Source: Bacillota bacterium (lineage in GTDB: Bacteria; Bacillota; Clostridia; Christensenellales; CAG-138). Taken from it: a stretch of DNA of 64,000 nt. Position numbers and translations under genes: made by a program. The notes below the pieces were generated by a model that worked only from the letters and a program-made list of their open reading frames with translations, was not told the origin of the DNA and searched no databases. The stretch lies in the NCBI GenBank assembly GCA_016286445.1, contig JAEESS010000006.1, positions 1-64,000 on the forward strand, given 5' to 3'. This document shows, piece after piece, positions 15,757 through 23,715 of the stretch (position 1 is its first letter; every line of letters starts with the position of its first letter).

Positions 15757-17326
15757 TCTGAAGAAGTACTTTCCGGTAGCAAAGTCTTCTATTTTCCAGA
15801 GAAAGCGTCTTTATGTCCGCGCAAACGAGGACATCACGATCGACATATATGAAGGTGAGACCCTCGGTATCGTCGGTGAATCCGGTTGCGGCAAGTCAAC
15901 GCTCGGTCGTGTTCTTCTGCAGCTGTATCCGCAGACTGCGGGATGTACGCTCTATTACGGAACGACGATCGATGAGATGACTCCGAAGTATGTGATCGAT
16001 ACGCTCAATAACGAAGGGAAGTATCGGAAAGCGCTGCACAAGGCGACCGAAAAGGCAGAAGAGCTGCAGAAGAAGGTCGAAGCGGCTGGCGGCGAAGACG
16101 GGGCGGATTTCTATCTGCTTCAGGAAGCCAATATCGCAAAGTGTGAGGAGCAGACACATCTCAACAACATCGTCAAGATTTTCGGTGGATTCTTTGCGAA
16201 GGACGATCCGGAAGGACGTCGGTTGATGAAGGAGATCTTCGGTGAAAACAAAAAGCGTAAAGCGCTCATGGAGCGCCGCAAGACGCAGCAGGTCAATTTT
16301 GAGCACTTTGACCATGCATTGACCGAAGCCAAAGACAACAAAAAAGCGTCGATTGAAAGCAAGAGAAATCGCGCGGAAGAAGCGCTCAAAAACACGGATG
16401 CGCAGATCGCTGAGATTGATGCCAAGATCGCAGGCATTCAGGCAAAACTCGATCAGGTGAAGGCAAAATACGCCGGTGATCCCGAATTTGAGAAATATGA
16501 AGCGATGCGTGACAACGGCATTGACCTTGCGCGTTTGAACTATGCGGAAATGCGTACACTCAGAAAGGATATGCAGATCATCTTCCAGGATCCGTATTCC
16601 AGTCTGAATCCGCGTTTCACGGTCGGACAGATCATTGAAGAAGGTCTTGTTACACACAAATTCTTCAAGCACGGTTCTTCGAAACTGCGTGAATACATCG
16701 TTGACACAATGGAGAAATGCGGTCTGCAGGAATACATGCTGCACAGATATCCGCACCAGTTCTCCGGCGGTCAGCGTCAGCGTATTTGCATCGCGCGTGC
16801 GCTTGCTGTTCAACCGAAGTTCGTTGTTTGTGACGAGTGCGTTTCCGCATTGGACGTTTCCATTCAGTCGCAGATCATCAACCTTCTGCAGGAGCTGAAG
16901 GAAAAGCAGCGCTTGACGTACATGTTCATCTCGCATGACCTGTCGGTCGTCAAGTTTATTTCCGACCGTATTGCGGTTATGTACCTCGGCAATATCGTTG
17001 AATTATCCGACAAGAAGACGATCTTCGATGATCCGCGTCACCCGTACACGGTTGCGCTGCTGTCTTCTATTCCTACCACGGAAGCAGGTTCTGCCGACAA
17101 AGAACGTATTATTCTCGAAGGCAACATTCCGAGCCCCGTGAACCCGCCTGCAGGCTGCAAGTTCTGCACACGCTGCTACATGGCGCAGGAAAAGTGCCGC
17201 AGGGTGTCTCCGCCGCTCGTTGAGATCGAGCCGGGTCACTTCTGTGCCTGCCACTTCCCGGAGCGGAAGATCGACGAGAACAAGAACTTCCTGTTTAAGG
17301 TCAAGACTACGAAGACCGAGGCTTAA
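15722..17326 (+). CDS. oppF: oligopeptide ABC transporter ATP-binding protein, OppF type, with coiled-coil insertion
   Basis: 534 residues instead of about 325. It starts at GTG 15722, after GGAGGAACGGACCA within the end of oppD. Walker [10 protein letters not shown] lies at 52-60, Q-loop [13 protein letters not shown] at 286-298, signature [15 protein letters not shown] at 347-361, Walker [14 protein letters not shown] at 368-380, and the Cys cluster [14 protein letters not shown] near the end. Between Walker A and the Q-loop, residues about 82-272 are a charged insertion rich in Lys/Glu/Ala, ending in a likely coiled coil ([28 protein letters not shown]). All catalytic motifs are intact. 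The insertion replaces the short strand region facing the membrane subunits, so it may be regulatory. Confidence 0.94.
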   Translation: MSNTKKLLSITNLKKYFPVAKSSIFQRKRLYVRANEDITIDIYEGETLGIVGESGCGKSTLGRVLLQLYPQTAGCTLYYGTTIDEMTPKYVIDTLNNEGKYRKALHKATEKAEELQKKVEAAGGEDGADFYLLQEANIAKCEEQTHLNNIVKIFGGFFAKDDPEGRRLMKEIFGENKKRKALMERRKTQQVNFEHFDHALTEAKDNKKASIESKRNRAEEALKNTDAQIAEIDAKIAGIQAKLDQVKAKYAGDPEFEKYEAMRDNGIDLARLNYAEMRTLRKDMQIIFQDPYSSLNPRFTVGQIIEEGLVTHKFFKHGSSKLREYIVDTMEKCGLQEYMLHRYPHQFSGGQRQRICIARALAVQPKFVVCDECVSALDVSIQSQIINLLQELKEKQRLTYMFISHDLSVVKFISDRIAVMYLGNIVELSDKKTIFDDPRHPYTVALLSSIPTTEAGSADKERIILEGNIPSPVNPPAGCKFCTRCYMAQEKCRRVSPPLVEIEPGHFCACHFPERKIDENKNFLFKVKTTKTEA

Positions 17327-17328
17327 GC

Positions 17329-17505
17329 ATGCGGACGTCGGAGGAGAACAGGAAGGAAGCGTTGGGCGAGGAAGAAGTACAGCTTGAAAAGCACGACATG
17401 TTGGCGCTGTGGATTTCAGGGCTGCTGACCATCGGGCTTCCGTGTCTGCTGATCGTTCTTCTGATAGTCGGCGTCACATTCCTCTTCTTCGGAGGATGCC
17501 GATAA
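17329..17505 (+). CDS. small single-span membrane protein ending the opp operon (58 aa)
   Basis: Too short for the ORF track. The frame begins two bases after the oppF stop: a charged N-terminus MRTSEENRKEALGEEEVQLEKHD, one long hydrophobic span (residues 24-54: MLALWISGLLTIGLPCLLIVLLIVG) and the end FFGGCR. There is no strong ribosome site, though translation could be coupled to oppF. It lies before the operon terminator. Whether it is translated is unproven. Confidence 0.5.
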   Translation: MRTSEENRKEALGEEEVQLEKHDMLALWISGLLTIGLPCLLIVLLIVGVTFLFFGGCR

Positions 17506-17516
17506 GACACAAAAAC

Positions 17517-17549
17517 ACGGAACCGGTTTTTTGACCGGTTCCGTCTTTT
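17517..17549 (+). terminator. opp operon terminator
   Basis: ACGGAACCGG and CCGGTTCCGT form a 10-bp stem over an eight-base loop, followed by CTTTTG. Confidence 0.85.
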
Positions 17550-17625
17550 GTGGGACAAAAAGCGGACAAGCGCAGACAACAACTGTCATTTCCCAAAAAT
17601 CTTTTGCGGAAATCAAACTTTTTCG

Positions 17626-17654
17626 TTGACAAACCGCGACCGTTGTGGTAACGT
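17626..17654 (+). promoter_or_regulatory. promoter of the rpmG-secE-nusG-rplKA operon
   Basis: TTGACA (17626-17631), 17 bases ending in TGG, then a weak -10 TAACGT (17649-17654). Confidence 0.7.
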
Positions 17655-17663
17655 ATCAAAGGT

Positions 17664-17687
17664 GCCCCCGTTGGGGGCTCGTTTTTG
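17664..17687 (+). promoter_or_regulatory. attenuator-like hairpin in the rpmG leader
   Basis: GCCCCC-GTT-GGGGGC followed by TCGTTTTT sits between promoter and rpmG ribosome site and looks like an intrinsic terminator inside the leader. Regulated readthrough is a plausible inference. Confidence 0.5.
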
Positions 17688-17714
17688 ATGGAAAACATTT
17701 AGGAGGAGCACACA

Positions 17715-17864
17715 ATGCGCGTTAAGATCACTTTGGCCTGCACCGAATGCAAGCAGAGAAATTACAATACGTTCAAGAACAAAAAGAACGATCCCGATCG
17801 TCTTGAGTTCAACAAGTACTGCCGTTTCTGCCGCAAGCACACCCTGCACAGAGAGTCCAAGTAA
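17715..17864 (+). CDS. rpmG: 50S ribosomal protein L33
   Basis: 49 residues, too short for the ORF track: [19 protein letters not shown], then a basic middle and [14 protein letters not shown]. Two CxxC pairs (CTEC and CRFC) make this the zinc-containing form. AGGAGG precedes the ATG. It is the first gene of the rpmG-secE-nusG cluster, the order common in Firmicutes. Confidence 0.96.
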   Translation: MRVKITLACTECKQRNYNTFKNKKNDPDRLEFNKYCRFCRKHTLHRESK

Positions 17865-17876
17865 CGGGAGAATACC

Positions 17877-18614
17877 ATGGCAAATATAATGGAAAAGAAA
17901 GCAGACAATCTGCAAAAGACGCTCCGTCTTTTTGTGATTCTGCTGTTGGTTGTCGGCGTCGTTACCCTTGCGGTCACGGTGTATGACATGGCAACCGGAT
18001 CCTCTCTTCTGAAGCTGTTCGACGCAAAGGCAGCGGCGGAAGTGACGGAGGAAGCCGCCGACGCAGCCGCAGAGACGACAGAGATTGATCCGAACTGGGG
18101 CGGTCAGATCGTAGCCTACATCATGCTGACGGTTGCGAGCCTGCTTCTCGTCATCGGTGCGGTCATGTACCTTGTCAAGCGCAGCTATCAGTCGTTCCAG
18201 GGCACCTGCATTGCAGCGATCATTTTCTCGCTGTATCCGCTGATCTTCTTCGCGGTCAACATCGGCGCGCATCTGTTTGCGCTGATCTACACGGTCCTGA
18301 TCCTCGCGATCATCGTGCTTGCGATCTTTGCGATGAAGTCCCGCTGGCAGGTCTACATCAAGGAAATGACCGGCGAGGTCAAGAAGCTCACCTGGCTCAA
18401 TATGAAGGAGCTTGTGAAGGCGACTGCGGTCGTTCTGGTGTTCGTTCTTGCGTTCGCGCTGCTGATCTACGTTCTTGACCTGATCTTCTACGCACCGGTC
18501 AAGGCACTGCTCTCCGGCACCACTGAGCCTGCCGCAACGGTTGAGCCGGCGGAGAACGAGACGCCTGCAGAAGAGACCGAGGATGCGGGAGAAGGCACGA
18601 CCGAAAACGAGTAA
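17877..18614 (+). CDS. secE: SecE preprotein translocase subunit with extra N-terminal membrane domain
   Basis: 245 residues; ordinary Firmicutes SecE has 60-90. The SecE core is at residues 155-213: SRWQVYIKEMTGEVKKLTWLNMKELVKATAVVLVFVLAF with the amphipathic helix and single span that clamps SecY. Before it are about four additional helices (15-37, 76-99, 108-128, 132-152) with an acidic loop (EVTEEAADAAAETTE), and after it a Thr/Glu/Pro tail (TTEPAATVEPAENETPAEE). Position between rpmG and nusG confirms identity. One continuous frame with uniform codon use, so it is not a sequencing join. What the extra helices do is unknown. Confidence 0.9.
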   Translation: MANIMEKKADNLQKTLRLFVILLLVVGVVTLAVTVYDMATGSSLLKLFDAKAAAEVTEEAADAAAETTEIDPNWGGQIVAYIMLTVASLLLVIGAVMYLVKRSYQSFQGTCIAAIIFSLYPLIFFAVNIGAHLFALIYTVLILAIIVLAIFAMKSRWQVYIKEMTGEVKKLTWLNMKELVKATAVVLVFVLAFALLIYVLDLIFYAPVKALLSGTTEPAATVEPAENETPAEETEDAGEGTTENE

Positions 18615-18619
18615 CGCCC

Positions 18620-19204
18620 ATGAGTCAGGAAACGAAATGGTACGTCGTTCATACCTATTCCGGGTATGAGAACAAGGTCAAGGAAGACCTCATCAAGGCC
18701 GTCGACAATGCAGGACTGTCCGATATCATTCTGGACGTCATGTACCCGACGGAAGAAACCATTGAGATCCTGCCGAACGGAAAGCGCAAATCTGTCACCC
18801 GAAAGGTCTATCCCGGCTACGTCATGGTCAAGATGGTCGTCGACGTCGTTGAGAAGGAACGTCCCGCCGAGCAAGGCGGCGGCGTATCGCGCGATCTCGT
18901 CATGAATCCGCGCGCATGGTACGTCATCCGCAACACCCGCGGCGTCACGGGCTTTGTCGGTCCGGGAAGCAAGCCGGTCCCGCTGAAGGACGAGGAGGTC
19001 GTGGCGATGGGCGTTGAGCGCATCCCGATCGTACTCAACATCGAAGTCGGCGAAACGGTGCGCGTCGTATCCGGTCCGCTCGAAAACTTCCTCGGGCGCG
19101 TCGATAAGATCGATCCCGAACGGCAGAAGGTCAAGCTGTCCGTGTCCATGTTCGGCAGGGAAACGCCTGTCGAGCTGGATTTCATCCAGGTCCAGAAGAT
19201 TTAA
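18620..19204 (+). CDS. nusG: transcription termination/antitermination factor NusG
   Basis: 194 residues. The NGN domain begins KWYVVHTYSGYENKVKEDL and ends with NTRGVTGFVGPGSKPVPL; the KOW domain has GETVRVVSGPLENFLGRVDKID. NusG binds RNA polymerase and couples it to Rho or ribosomes. It is slightly longer than average through a loop (VDVVEKERPAEQGGGVSRDL). It begins six bases after secE. Confidence 0.97.
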   Translation: MSQETKWYVVHTYSGYENKVKEDLIKAVDNAGLSDIILDVMYPTEETIEILPNGKRKSVTRKVYPGYVMVKMVVDVVEKERPAEQGGGVSRDLVMNPRAWYVIRNTRGVTGFVGPGSKPVPLKDEEVVAMGVERIPIVLNIEVGETVRVVSGPLENFLGRVDKIDPERQKVKLSVSMFGRETPVELDFIQVQKI

Positions 19205-19240
19205 AGCGCATAGCGCTTTAGATAGTGGAAGGGGAGGCAC
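19203..19240 (+). promoter_or_regulatory. structured leader before rplK
   Basis: AAAGCGC-ATA-GCGCTTT overlaps the nusG stop, followed by GGGG-AGGCA-CCCC. Neither hairpin has a U-tract. Leaders of L11-L1 operons commonly hold the L1 autoregulatory site; this is a candidate region for one, by inference only. Confidence 0.35.
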
Positions 19241-19282
19241 CCCGCACCACAACTATACTAAATATATATAGGAGAAACAGCA

Positions 19283-19708
19283 ATGGCAAAGAAAATCACA
19301 GGTTATGTGAAGCTGCAGATCCCCGCCGGTAAGGCAACGCCGGCGCCGCCGGTCGGTCCCGCACTGGGCCAGCACGGTGTCAACATCATGGGCTTCTGCA
19401 AAGAGTTCAACGAGCGCACGAACAAGCAGGCTGGGCTGATCATCCCGGTCGTGATCACGGTTTACGCGGATCACAGCTTCTCGTTCATCACCAAGACCCC
19501 TCCGGCGGCGGTCCTCATCAAGAAGGCTTGCGGTCTCGAGAAGGCGTCCGGCGTTCCGAACAAGACCAAGGTCGCAAAGATCACCAAGGCGCAGGTCCGC
19601 GAGATCGCGGAGCTGAAGATGCCCGACCTCAACGCAGCTTCCGTGGAAGCGGCGATGAGCATGGTCGCAGGCACTGCCCGTTCGATGGGCATTGTCGTCG
19701 AGGACTGA
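19283..19708 (+). CDS. rplK: 50S ribosomal protein L11
   Basis: 141 residues, standard length: [34 protein letters not shown] at the start and the RNA-binding C-terminal domain ending [17 protein letters not shown]11 forms the GTPase-associated stalk base on 23S rRNA. TAGGAGAAACAGCA precedes the ATG. It is followed 13 bases later by rplA. Confidence 0.98.
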   Translation: MAKKITGYVKLQIPAGKATPAPPVGPALGQHGVNIMGFCKEFNERTNKQAGLIIPVVITVYADHSFSFITKTPPAAVLIKKACGLEKASGVPNKTKVAKITKAQVREIAELKMPDLNAASVEAAMSMVAGTARSMGIVVED

Positions 19709-19721
19709 GGAGGAACGAACG

Positions 19722-20411
19722 ATGAAGCACGGTAAGAATTATATCGAGAGCAAGAAGCTGATCGACAGCACCAAGCAGTACGAAGTCCGTGAGGGCCTCG
19801 AAACGGTGCTGAACAGCGCAAAGGCAAAGTTCGACGAAACGATCGAAGTCTCCGTCCGTCTGGGCGTTGACTCCCGTCACGCAGACCAGCAGGTCCGCGG
19901 CGCGATCGTTCTGCCGCACGGTACGGGCAAGACCGTCCGTGTCCTCGTTTTCGCAAAGGCCGATAAGGCGCGCGAAGCACAGGAAGCAGGCGCAGATTTC
20001 GTCGGTGATGAAGACATGGTCAAGAAGATCCAGACCGAGAACTGGTTTGGATTCGACGTCTGCGTCGCGACCCCGGACATGATGGGTCTCGTCGGCCGCA
20101 TCGGCCGCGTGCTCGGTCCGAAGGGCTTGATGCCGAACCCGAAGAGCGGTACGGTCACCATGGACGTCACCAAGGCGGTCCACGACATCAAAGCCGGTAA
20201 GGTCGAGTATCGTGTAGACAAGACCAACATCATCCACTGCCCGATCGGCAAGAAGTCCTTCGGCATCGACAAGCTCGAAGAGAACCTCAACACGCTGATG
20301 GACGCGATCGTCAAGGCGAAGCCGGCAGCGGCGAAGGGCACCTACCTGAAGAGCGTCGTGGTTTCCTCCACGATGGGCCCGGGCGTCAAGTTCAACACCC
20401 TCAAGTTCTGA
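19722..20411 (+). CDS. rplA: 50S ribosomal protein L1
   Basis: 229 residues. The ATG at 19722 with GAGGAGGAACGAACG upstream gives the canonical start [19 protein letters not shown]; the track start at 19692 lies inside rplK. Typical L1 stretches are [24 protein letters not shown] and [18 protein letters not shown]1 binds the L1 stalk of 23S rRNA and usually represses its own operon. A terminator follows directly, so rplJ-rplL-rpoBC do not continue here. Confidence 0.97.
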   Translation: MKHGKNYIESKKLIDSTKQYEVREGLETVLNSAKAKFDETIEVSVRLGVDSRHADQQVRGAIVLPHGTGKTVRVLVFAKADKAREAQEAGADFVGDEDMVKKIQTENWFGFDVCVATPDMMGLVGRIGRVLGPKGLMPNPKSGTVTMDVTKAVHDIKAGKVEYRVDKTNIIHCPIGKKSFGIDKLEENLNTLMDAIVKAKPAAAKGTYLKSVVVSSTMGPGVKFNTLKF

Positions 20412-20421
20412 GCGTAACCAA

Positions 20422-20458
20422 GGAAAGAGACGGTTCAAAGCCGTCTCTTTTTTGTTGC
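20422..20458 (+). repeat. terminator copy 1 of a duplicated terminator-promoter unit
   Basis: GGAAAGAGACGG and CCGTCTCTTT with a T-run form the rplA terminator. Thirty-seven bases recur, with one T more, at 21107-21144. In both copies the trailing TTGC begins a -35 box. Confidence 0.85.
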
Positions 20459-20484
20459 ACGCATGGATCCACTCATGGTATACT
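20455..20484 (+). promoter_or_regulatory. promoter of the zinc-ribbon gene
   Basis: TTGCAC (20455-20460), 18 bases ending in TGG, TATACT (20479-20484). The -35 box overlaps the end of the terminator. Confidence 0.65.
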
Positions 20485-20523
20485 AAATAAAATACTTTCG
20501 GAAACCGGGAGCGGAGGTCAGAT

Positions 20524-20946
20524 ATGAGAGCGATTGTATGCGAGCTTTGCGGCGGAAACGAACTGAAGAAAGAGAACGGGTTTTTTGTTTGCAGGCATTG
20601 CGGGACACAGTATTCGTTGGAGGAAGCAAAGAAGCTTTTCGTTGAGATTGACGGACCGGTCGAAGTAAAAGGTACGGTCAAGATCGATCGGTCTAACTCG
20701 AGGAGAGCAAGCATTGAGAGCAATCTGATAAAATTCGATCTGATCATTGACGGTGTAAACCAAGGAGACTACGGTTGGACGGAGTCGTTTATCCTTGATG
20801 ACGGACCGCATAATATCTATTGTGCCGTAGGAGAGGAGCAATCAAACATCGTTTCCATCGAGCCGGGTAATACACAGGTCTCACTGAAACTGGTTGATAA
20901 GGGATTTATTTTTTCAAAGCTTGTTTTGTCTGTTCAATATGAATGA
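20524..20946 (+). CDS. zinc-ribbon protein of unknown function
   Basis: 140 residues. The N-terminus is a TFIIB-type zinc ribbon, CELCGGNELKKENG then CRHCGTQYSLEEAKKL, a frequent start of small Firmicutes proteins. The rest (residues 45-140) looks like an all-beta domain (VEVKGTVKIDRSN and FDLIIDGVNQGDYG). GCGGAGGT precedes the start. Its A+T content is clearly higher than that of the ribosomal genes before and the peptidase after it, and it is bracketed by a duplicated terminator-promoter unit, so it may have been inserted later. Confidence 0.7.
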   Translation: MRAIVCELCGGNELKKENGFFVCRHCGTQYSLEEAKKLFVEIDGPVEVKGTVKIDRSNSRRASIESNLIKFDLIIDGVNQGDYGWTESFILDDGPHNIYCAVGEEQSNIVSIEPGNTQVSLKLVDKGFIFSKLVLSVQYE

Positions 20947-21106
20947 ACGTATTAGAATAGCGGATAGGCATAACAGAAAAAGAGGATGCGTATTTTTCTC
21001 AAATTCACAGATGCGTCATTTTGAGACGCACAATGACAATGAATCTTTACGATGCTTCGCTTTGCTGAGAATTGACATCGGGCAATGTGAAAGAAGCGTG
21101 ATACAT
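20947..21106 (+). other. A+T-rich spacer after the zinc-ribbon gene
   Basis: No gene found. A small hairpin TGCGTC-ATTTTGA-GACGCA is at about 21013-21031. Composition differs from the flanks, in line with the segment 20459-21106 being an insert. Confidence 0.5.
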
Positions 21107-21144
21107 GGAAAGAGACGGTTCAAAGCCGTCTCTTTTTTTGTTGC
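21107..21144 (+). repeat. terminator copy 2 of the duplicated terminator-promoter unit
   Basis: Repeats 20422-20458 almost exactly. It terminates the zinc-ribbon transcript and leads into the pepF promoter. Confidence 0.85.
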
Positions 21145-21170
21145 GTCTGCGGGGGCTTCTATGGTATACT
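21141..21170 (+). promoter_or_regulatory. promoter of the first pepF gene
   Basis: TTGCGT (21141-21146), 18 bases ending in TGG, TATACT (21165-21170), the same layout as the promoter at 20455-20484. Confidence 0.65.
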
Positions 21171-21199
21171 GGTTCCAACGAAAACAGGAGGTCAAACAC

Positions 21200-22876
21200 A
21201 TGTGGAAATTCTCGGAACTGCCCTATGAGCGCGTGGACGTCGACAAATTCATCGCAGACGGGCTGAAGCTCGTTGAGACGTTTGAAAACGCAAAGACGGC
21301 GGAGAAAGCGATCGCGGCGTACTACGCGATGGACGAGGCGATGCAGAAGGTCGCGACGATGTTCACGGTCTCGCACATCCGTCACGACGTCAACACCAAG
21401 GACGAGTTTTACGACGCGGAGCAGACCTATTACGACCAGAACCTAAGTAAGACCATGGTGCTGAACGAACGGCAGCTGAAGGCGATGGTGAATCATCCTT
21501 TCCGCAAGGAGCTCGAAACCGCGCTCGGAAAGATCATCTTTACGCAGGCGGACGCGCAGGTCAAGCTTGCCGACGAGCGGCTGATCCCCGGCATGACGCA
21601 GGAGCAGATGCTGAAAAGCAAGTACAGTAAGATCACCGCGGGCTGCACGACCGAGTATATGGGCGAGACCTGCAATTTCTACGGGCTTCTGAAGTTTATG
21701 CAGAATCCGGACAGAAGCATCCGCGAAGGCGCGTTCCGCAAGTGGGCGGAGATGTACGCCGGGATCGCGGATCAGCTTGACGACATCTACGACGAGATGG
21801 TCAAGGTCCGCACCGAGCAGGCGAAGCTGATCGGCTATGAGAACTATATCCCGTTCGCATATCTTTCCCGCGGACGCTACGACTACACCAAGGACGACGT
21901 CGAACGCTTCCGTGAGGGCGTCAAAAAGTACGTCGTGCCCGCCGTCTCCCGCATCCACGAGCGCCAGGCAAAGCGCATCGGCGTGGAGAAGCTGCACTAC
22001 TACGACGAGTCCTTCTGCTATCCCGAGGGCAACCCCATGCCGCACGGCACCGAAGCCGAAATGGTCAAGGCGGCGCAGGAGATGTACCGCGAGCTGAGCC
22101 CCGAGACCGGCGAGTTCTTCGACTTCATGGTCGAGCATCAGCTGTTCGATCTCACGTCGCGCCCCGGCAAACACATGGGCGGCTACTGCACAACGCTGTC
22201 CGCGTTCAAAGCGCCGTTCATCTTCTCGAACTTCAACGGCACCTCCGCCGATGTCGACGTGCTGACACACGAGGCGGGACATGCGTTCCAGGCGTACGTC
22301 GCGGCGCATTCGATCAAGCTGTCCGAGACGTGGCAGGCGCCGATCGAGATCTGCGAGGTCCACTCGATGTCCATGGAGCACTTCACCTATCCGTGGATGG
22401 ACAAGTTCTTCGGCGACGACGCGCCCAGATACCGCGAAGCGCATCTAAGTGCCGCGCTCGAGGTCATTCCGTACCTCACGATGGTCGACGAGTTCCAGCA
22501 CCGCGTCTATGCTAAGCCGGAAATGACCCGCGAAGAACGCTACGGCGTCTGGCATGAGCTCGAACAGGTCTATCTCCCGTGGCGCGACTACGACGGCGAT
22601 GAGTTCCTCGAAAAAGGCGGTTTCTGGATGCAGAAGCAGCACATCTTCCTGTATCCGTTCTACTACATCGATTACGCGCTGGCGCAGATGGGCGCGTTCG
22701 ATTTCTTCCTCCGCATGCGCGAAAACCGCGAGCAGGCGTGGAACGACTACCTCAATCTGTGCAAGGCGGGCGGTACGGTCGGCTACTTCGACCTTCTGAA
22801 GATCGGCAACCTTCGCAATCCGTTCGCCGAAAACACCGTAAAAGACATCACCGAAGCGATCGAAGCGCTGCTGTAA
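21200..22876 (+). CDS. pepF: M3-family oligoendopeptidase (PepF type)
   Basis: 558 residues. The track start (20894) is wrong: GGAGGTCAAACAC precedes ATG 21200. The gluzincin site is LTHEAGHAFQAY (HExxH near residue 355) with the downstream Glu in CEVHSMSMEHF. The length and sequence fit the M3B oligoendopeptidase F group, which cuts peptides of about 7-17 residues in the cytoplasm. Together with the Opp system upstream and a second PepF at 37 kb this suggests use of imported peptides. It is transcribed alone, with its own terminator. Confidence 0.92.
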   Translation: MWKFSELPYERVDVDKFIADGLKLVETFENAKTAEKAIAAYYAMDEAMQKVATMFTVSHIRHDVNTKDEFYDAEQTYYDQNLSKTMVLNERQLKAMVNHPFRKELETALGKIIFTQADAQVKLADERLIPGMTQEQMLKSKYSKITAGCTTEYMGETCNFYGLLKFMQNPDRSIREGAFRKWAEMYAGIADQLDDIYDEMVKVRTEQAKLIGYENYIPFAYLSRGRYDYTKDDVERFREGVKKYVVPAVSRIHERQAKRIGVEKLHYYDESFCYPEGNPMPHGTEAEMVKAAQEMYRELSPETGEFFDFMVEHQLFDLTSRPGKHMGGYCTTLSAFKAPFIFSNFNGTSADVDVLTHEAGHAFQAYVAAHSIKLSETWQAPIEICEVHSMSMEHFTYPWMDKFFGDDAPRYREAHLSAALEVIPYLTMVDEFQHRVYAKPEMTREERYGVWHELEQVYLPWRDYDGDEFLEKGGFWMQKQHIFLYPFYYIDYALAQMGAFDFFLRMRENREQAWNDYLNLCKAGGTVGYFDLLKIGNLRNPFAENTVKDITEAIEALL

Positions 22877-22889
22877 GCATGATCGGATC

Positions 22890-22918
22890 AAAGGGACGGG
22901 CAGCCGTCCCTTTCTTTA
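22890..22918 (+). terminator. pepF terminator
   Basis: AAAGGGACGG and CCGTCCCTTT pair in a strong stem with a short loop, followed by CTTTATG. Confidence 0.8.
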
Positions 22919-22961
22919 TGCATATAATTATAATGATATACATATAACAATTATAAATAAA

Positions 22962-22990
22962 TTGACATAGGAATGCGCCTGTGCTACAAT
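22962..22990 (+). promoter_or_regulatory. promoter of the ECF S-component gene
   Basis: TTGACA (22962-22967), 17 bases ending in TGC, TACAAT (22985-22990). The leader is only about 23 bases, too short for a riboswitch. Confidence 0.8.
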
Positions 22991-23019
22991 CTGCGTATCA
23001 CGCAAAGGAAGGTACTGCT

Positions 23020-23673
23020 ATGAAATCACATGACGCGATCCGCCGCATGGTGCAGGCGTCGCTTTTGACCGCACTTGCGGTGATCCTCTCGGTCTGGCCC
23101 AAATTCCCGATTCTCCCGGCGGTCAGCTGGATGAAGTTCGAGTTTTCCGACATCCCCGTGCTGCTCGGCGGGTTTTCGCTCGGTCCCGTCTTCGGACTGG
23201 GGATCGCTGTGCTGAAGGCGCTGCTGAACGCTGTTTTTACCGGCGACTGGAACTATATCGGGCTGATCATGAACATCGTCTCCACGGGCATTCCGACGGT
23301 AGCGGCGTCGCTTCTGTACAAACAGAAAAAGACGCGCGCGCGCGCCTATTTTTCGCTCGGTGTATTCCTGCTCACGCAGATCGTCGTGATGATCCCGATG
23401 AACTATTTCTTCGGCAGCCTCAATTTCATGCTGTTCTTCGGTGTTCCGACCTATGGGGAAGCGCGGGCGGCAATGGCGCCGCTTTTGGGCTGGGTCGCGC
23501 TGTTCAACCTCATCAAAGGCGCGGCGACGACGGTTGTGACCGCGATCGTCTATAAGCCTTTGTCGCGCACGGTTTTGAGCAAGGACCTTCTGGCGCCGAA
23601 GGAACGGCAGAACGCGGAACAGCCTGCGGAGGAAACCGCAAATTCTGCGGAATCTCTTGATAAACCTATGTAA
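23020..23673 (+). CDS. ECF transporter S component (RibU-like)
   Basis: 217 residues and about six helices. ATG 23020 with AAGGAAGG is preferred over the track start at 22981, which lies before the transcription start. MVQASLLTALAVILSVWPKFPIL, then FEFSDIPVLLGGFSLGPVFGLGIAVLKALLNAV, resembles RibU-type S components, which bind riboflavin or another vitamin and work with the shared EcfA-EcfT module (not in this window). A hydrophilic tail (KERQNAEQPAEETANSAE) follows the last helix. No FMN riboswitch is present, so riboflavin as substrate is unproven. Confidence 0.82.
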   Translation: MKSHDAIRRMVQASLLTALAVILSVWPKFPILPAVSWMKFEFSDIPVLLGGFSLGPVFGLGIAVLKALLNAVFTGDWNYIGLIMNIVSTGIPTVAASLLYKQKKTRARAYFSLGVFLLTQIVVMIPMNYFFGSLNFMLFFGVPTYGEARAAMAPLLGWVALFNLIKGAATTVVTAIVYKPLSRTVLSKDLLAPKERQNAEQPAEETANSAESLDKPM

Positions 23674-23685
23674 ATTTGTTATACT
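23657..23685 (+). promoter_or_regulatory. promoter of the LysR gene
   Basis: TTGATA (23657-23662), 17 bases ending in TGT, TATACT (23680-23685); it overlaps the end of the S-component gene. Confidence 0.65.
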
Positions 23686-23715
23686 GTTACTTACCGTGAA
23701 CGAAAGGGAAGCGGC

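Noticed and set aside
22991-23020. FMN riboswitch before the RibU-like gene
   Set aside because: The leader is only about 23 bases long.
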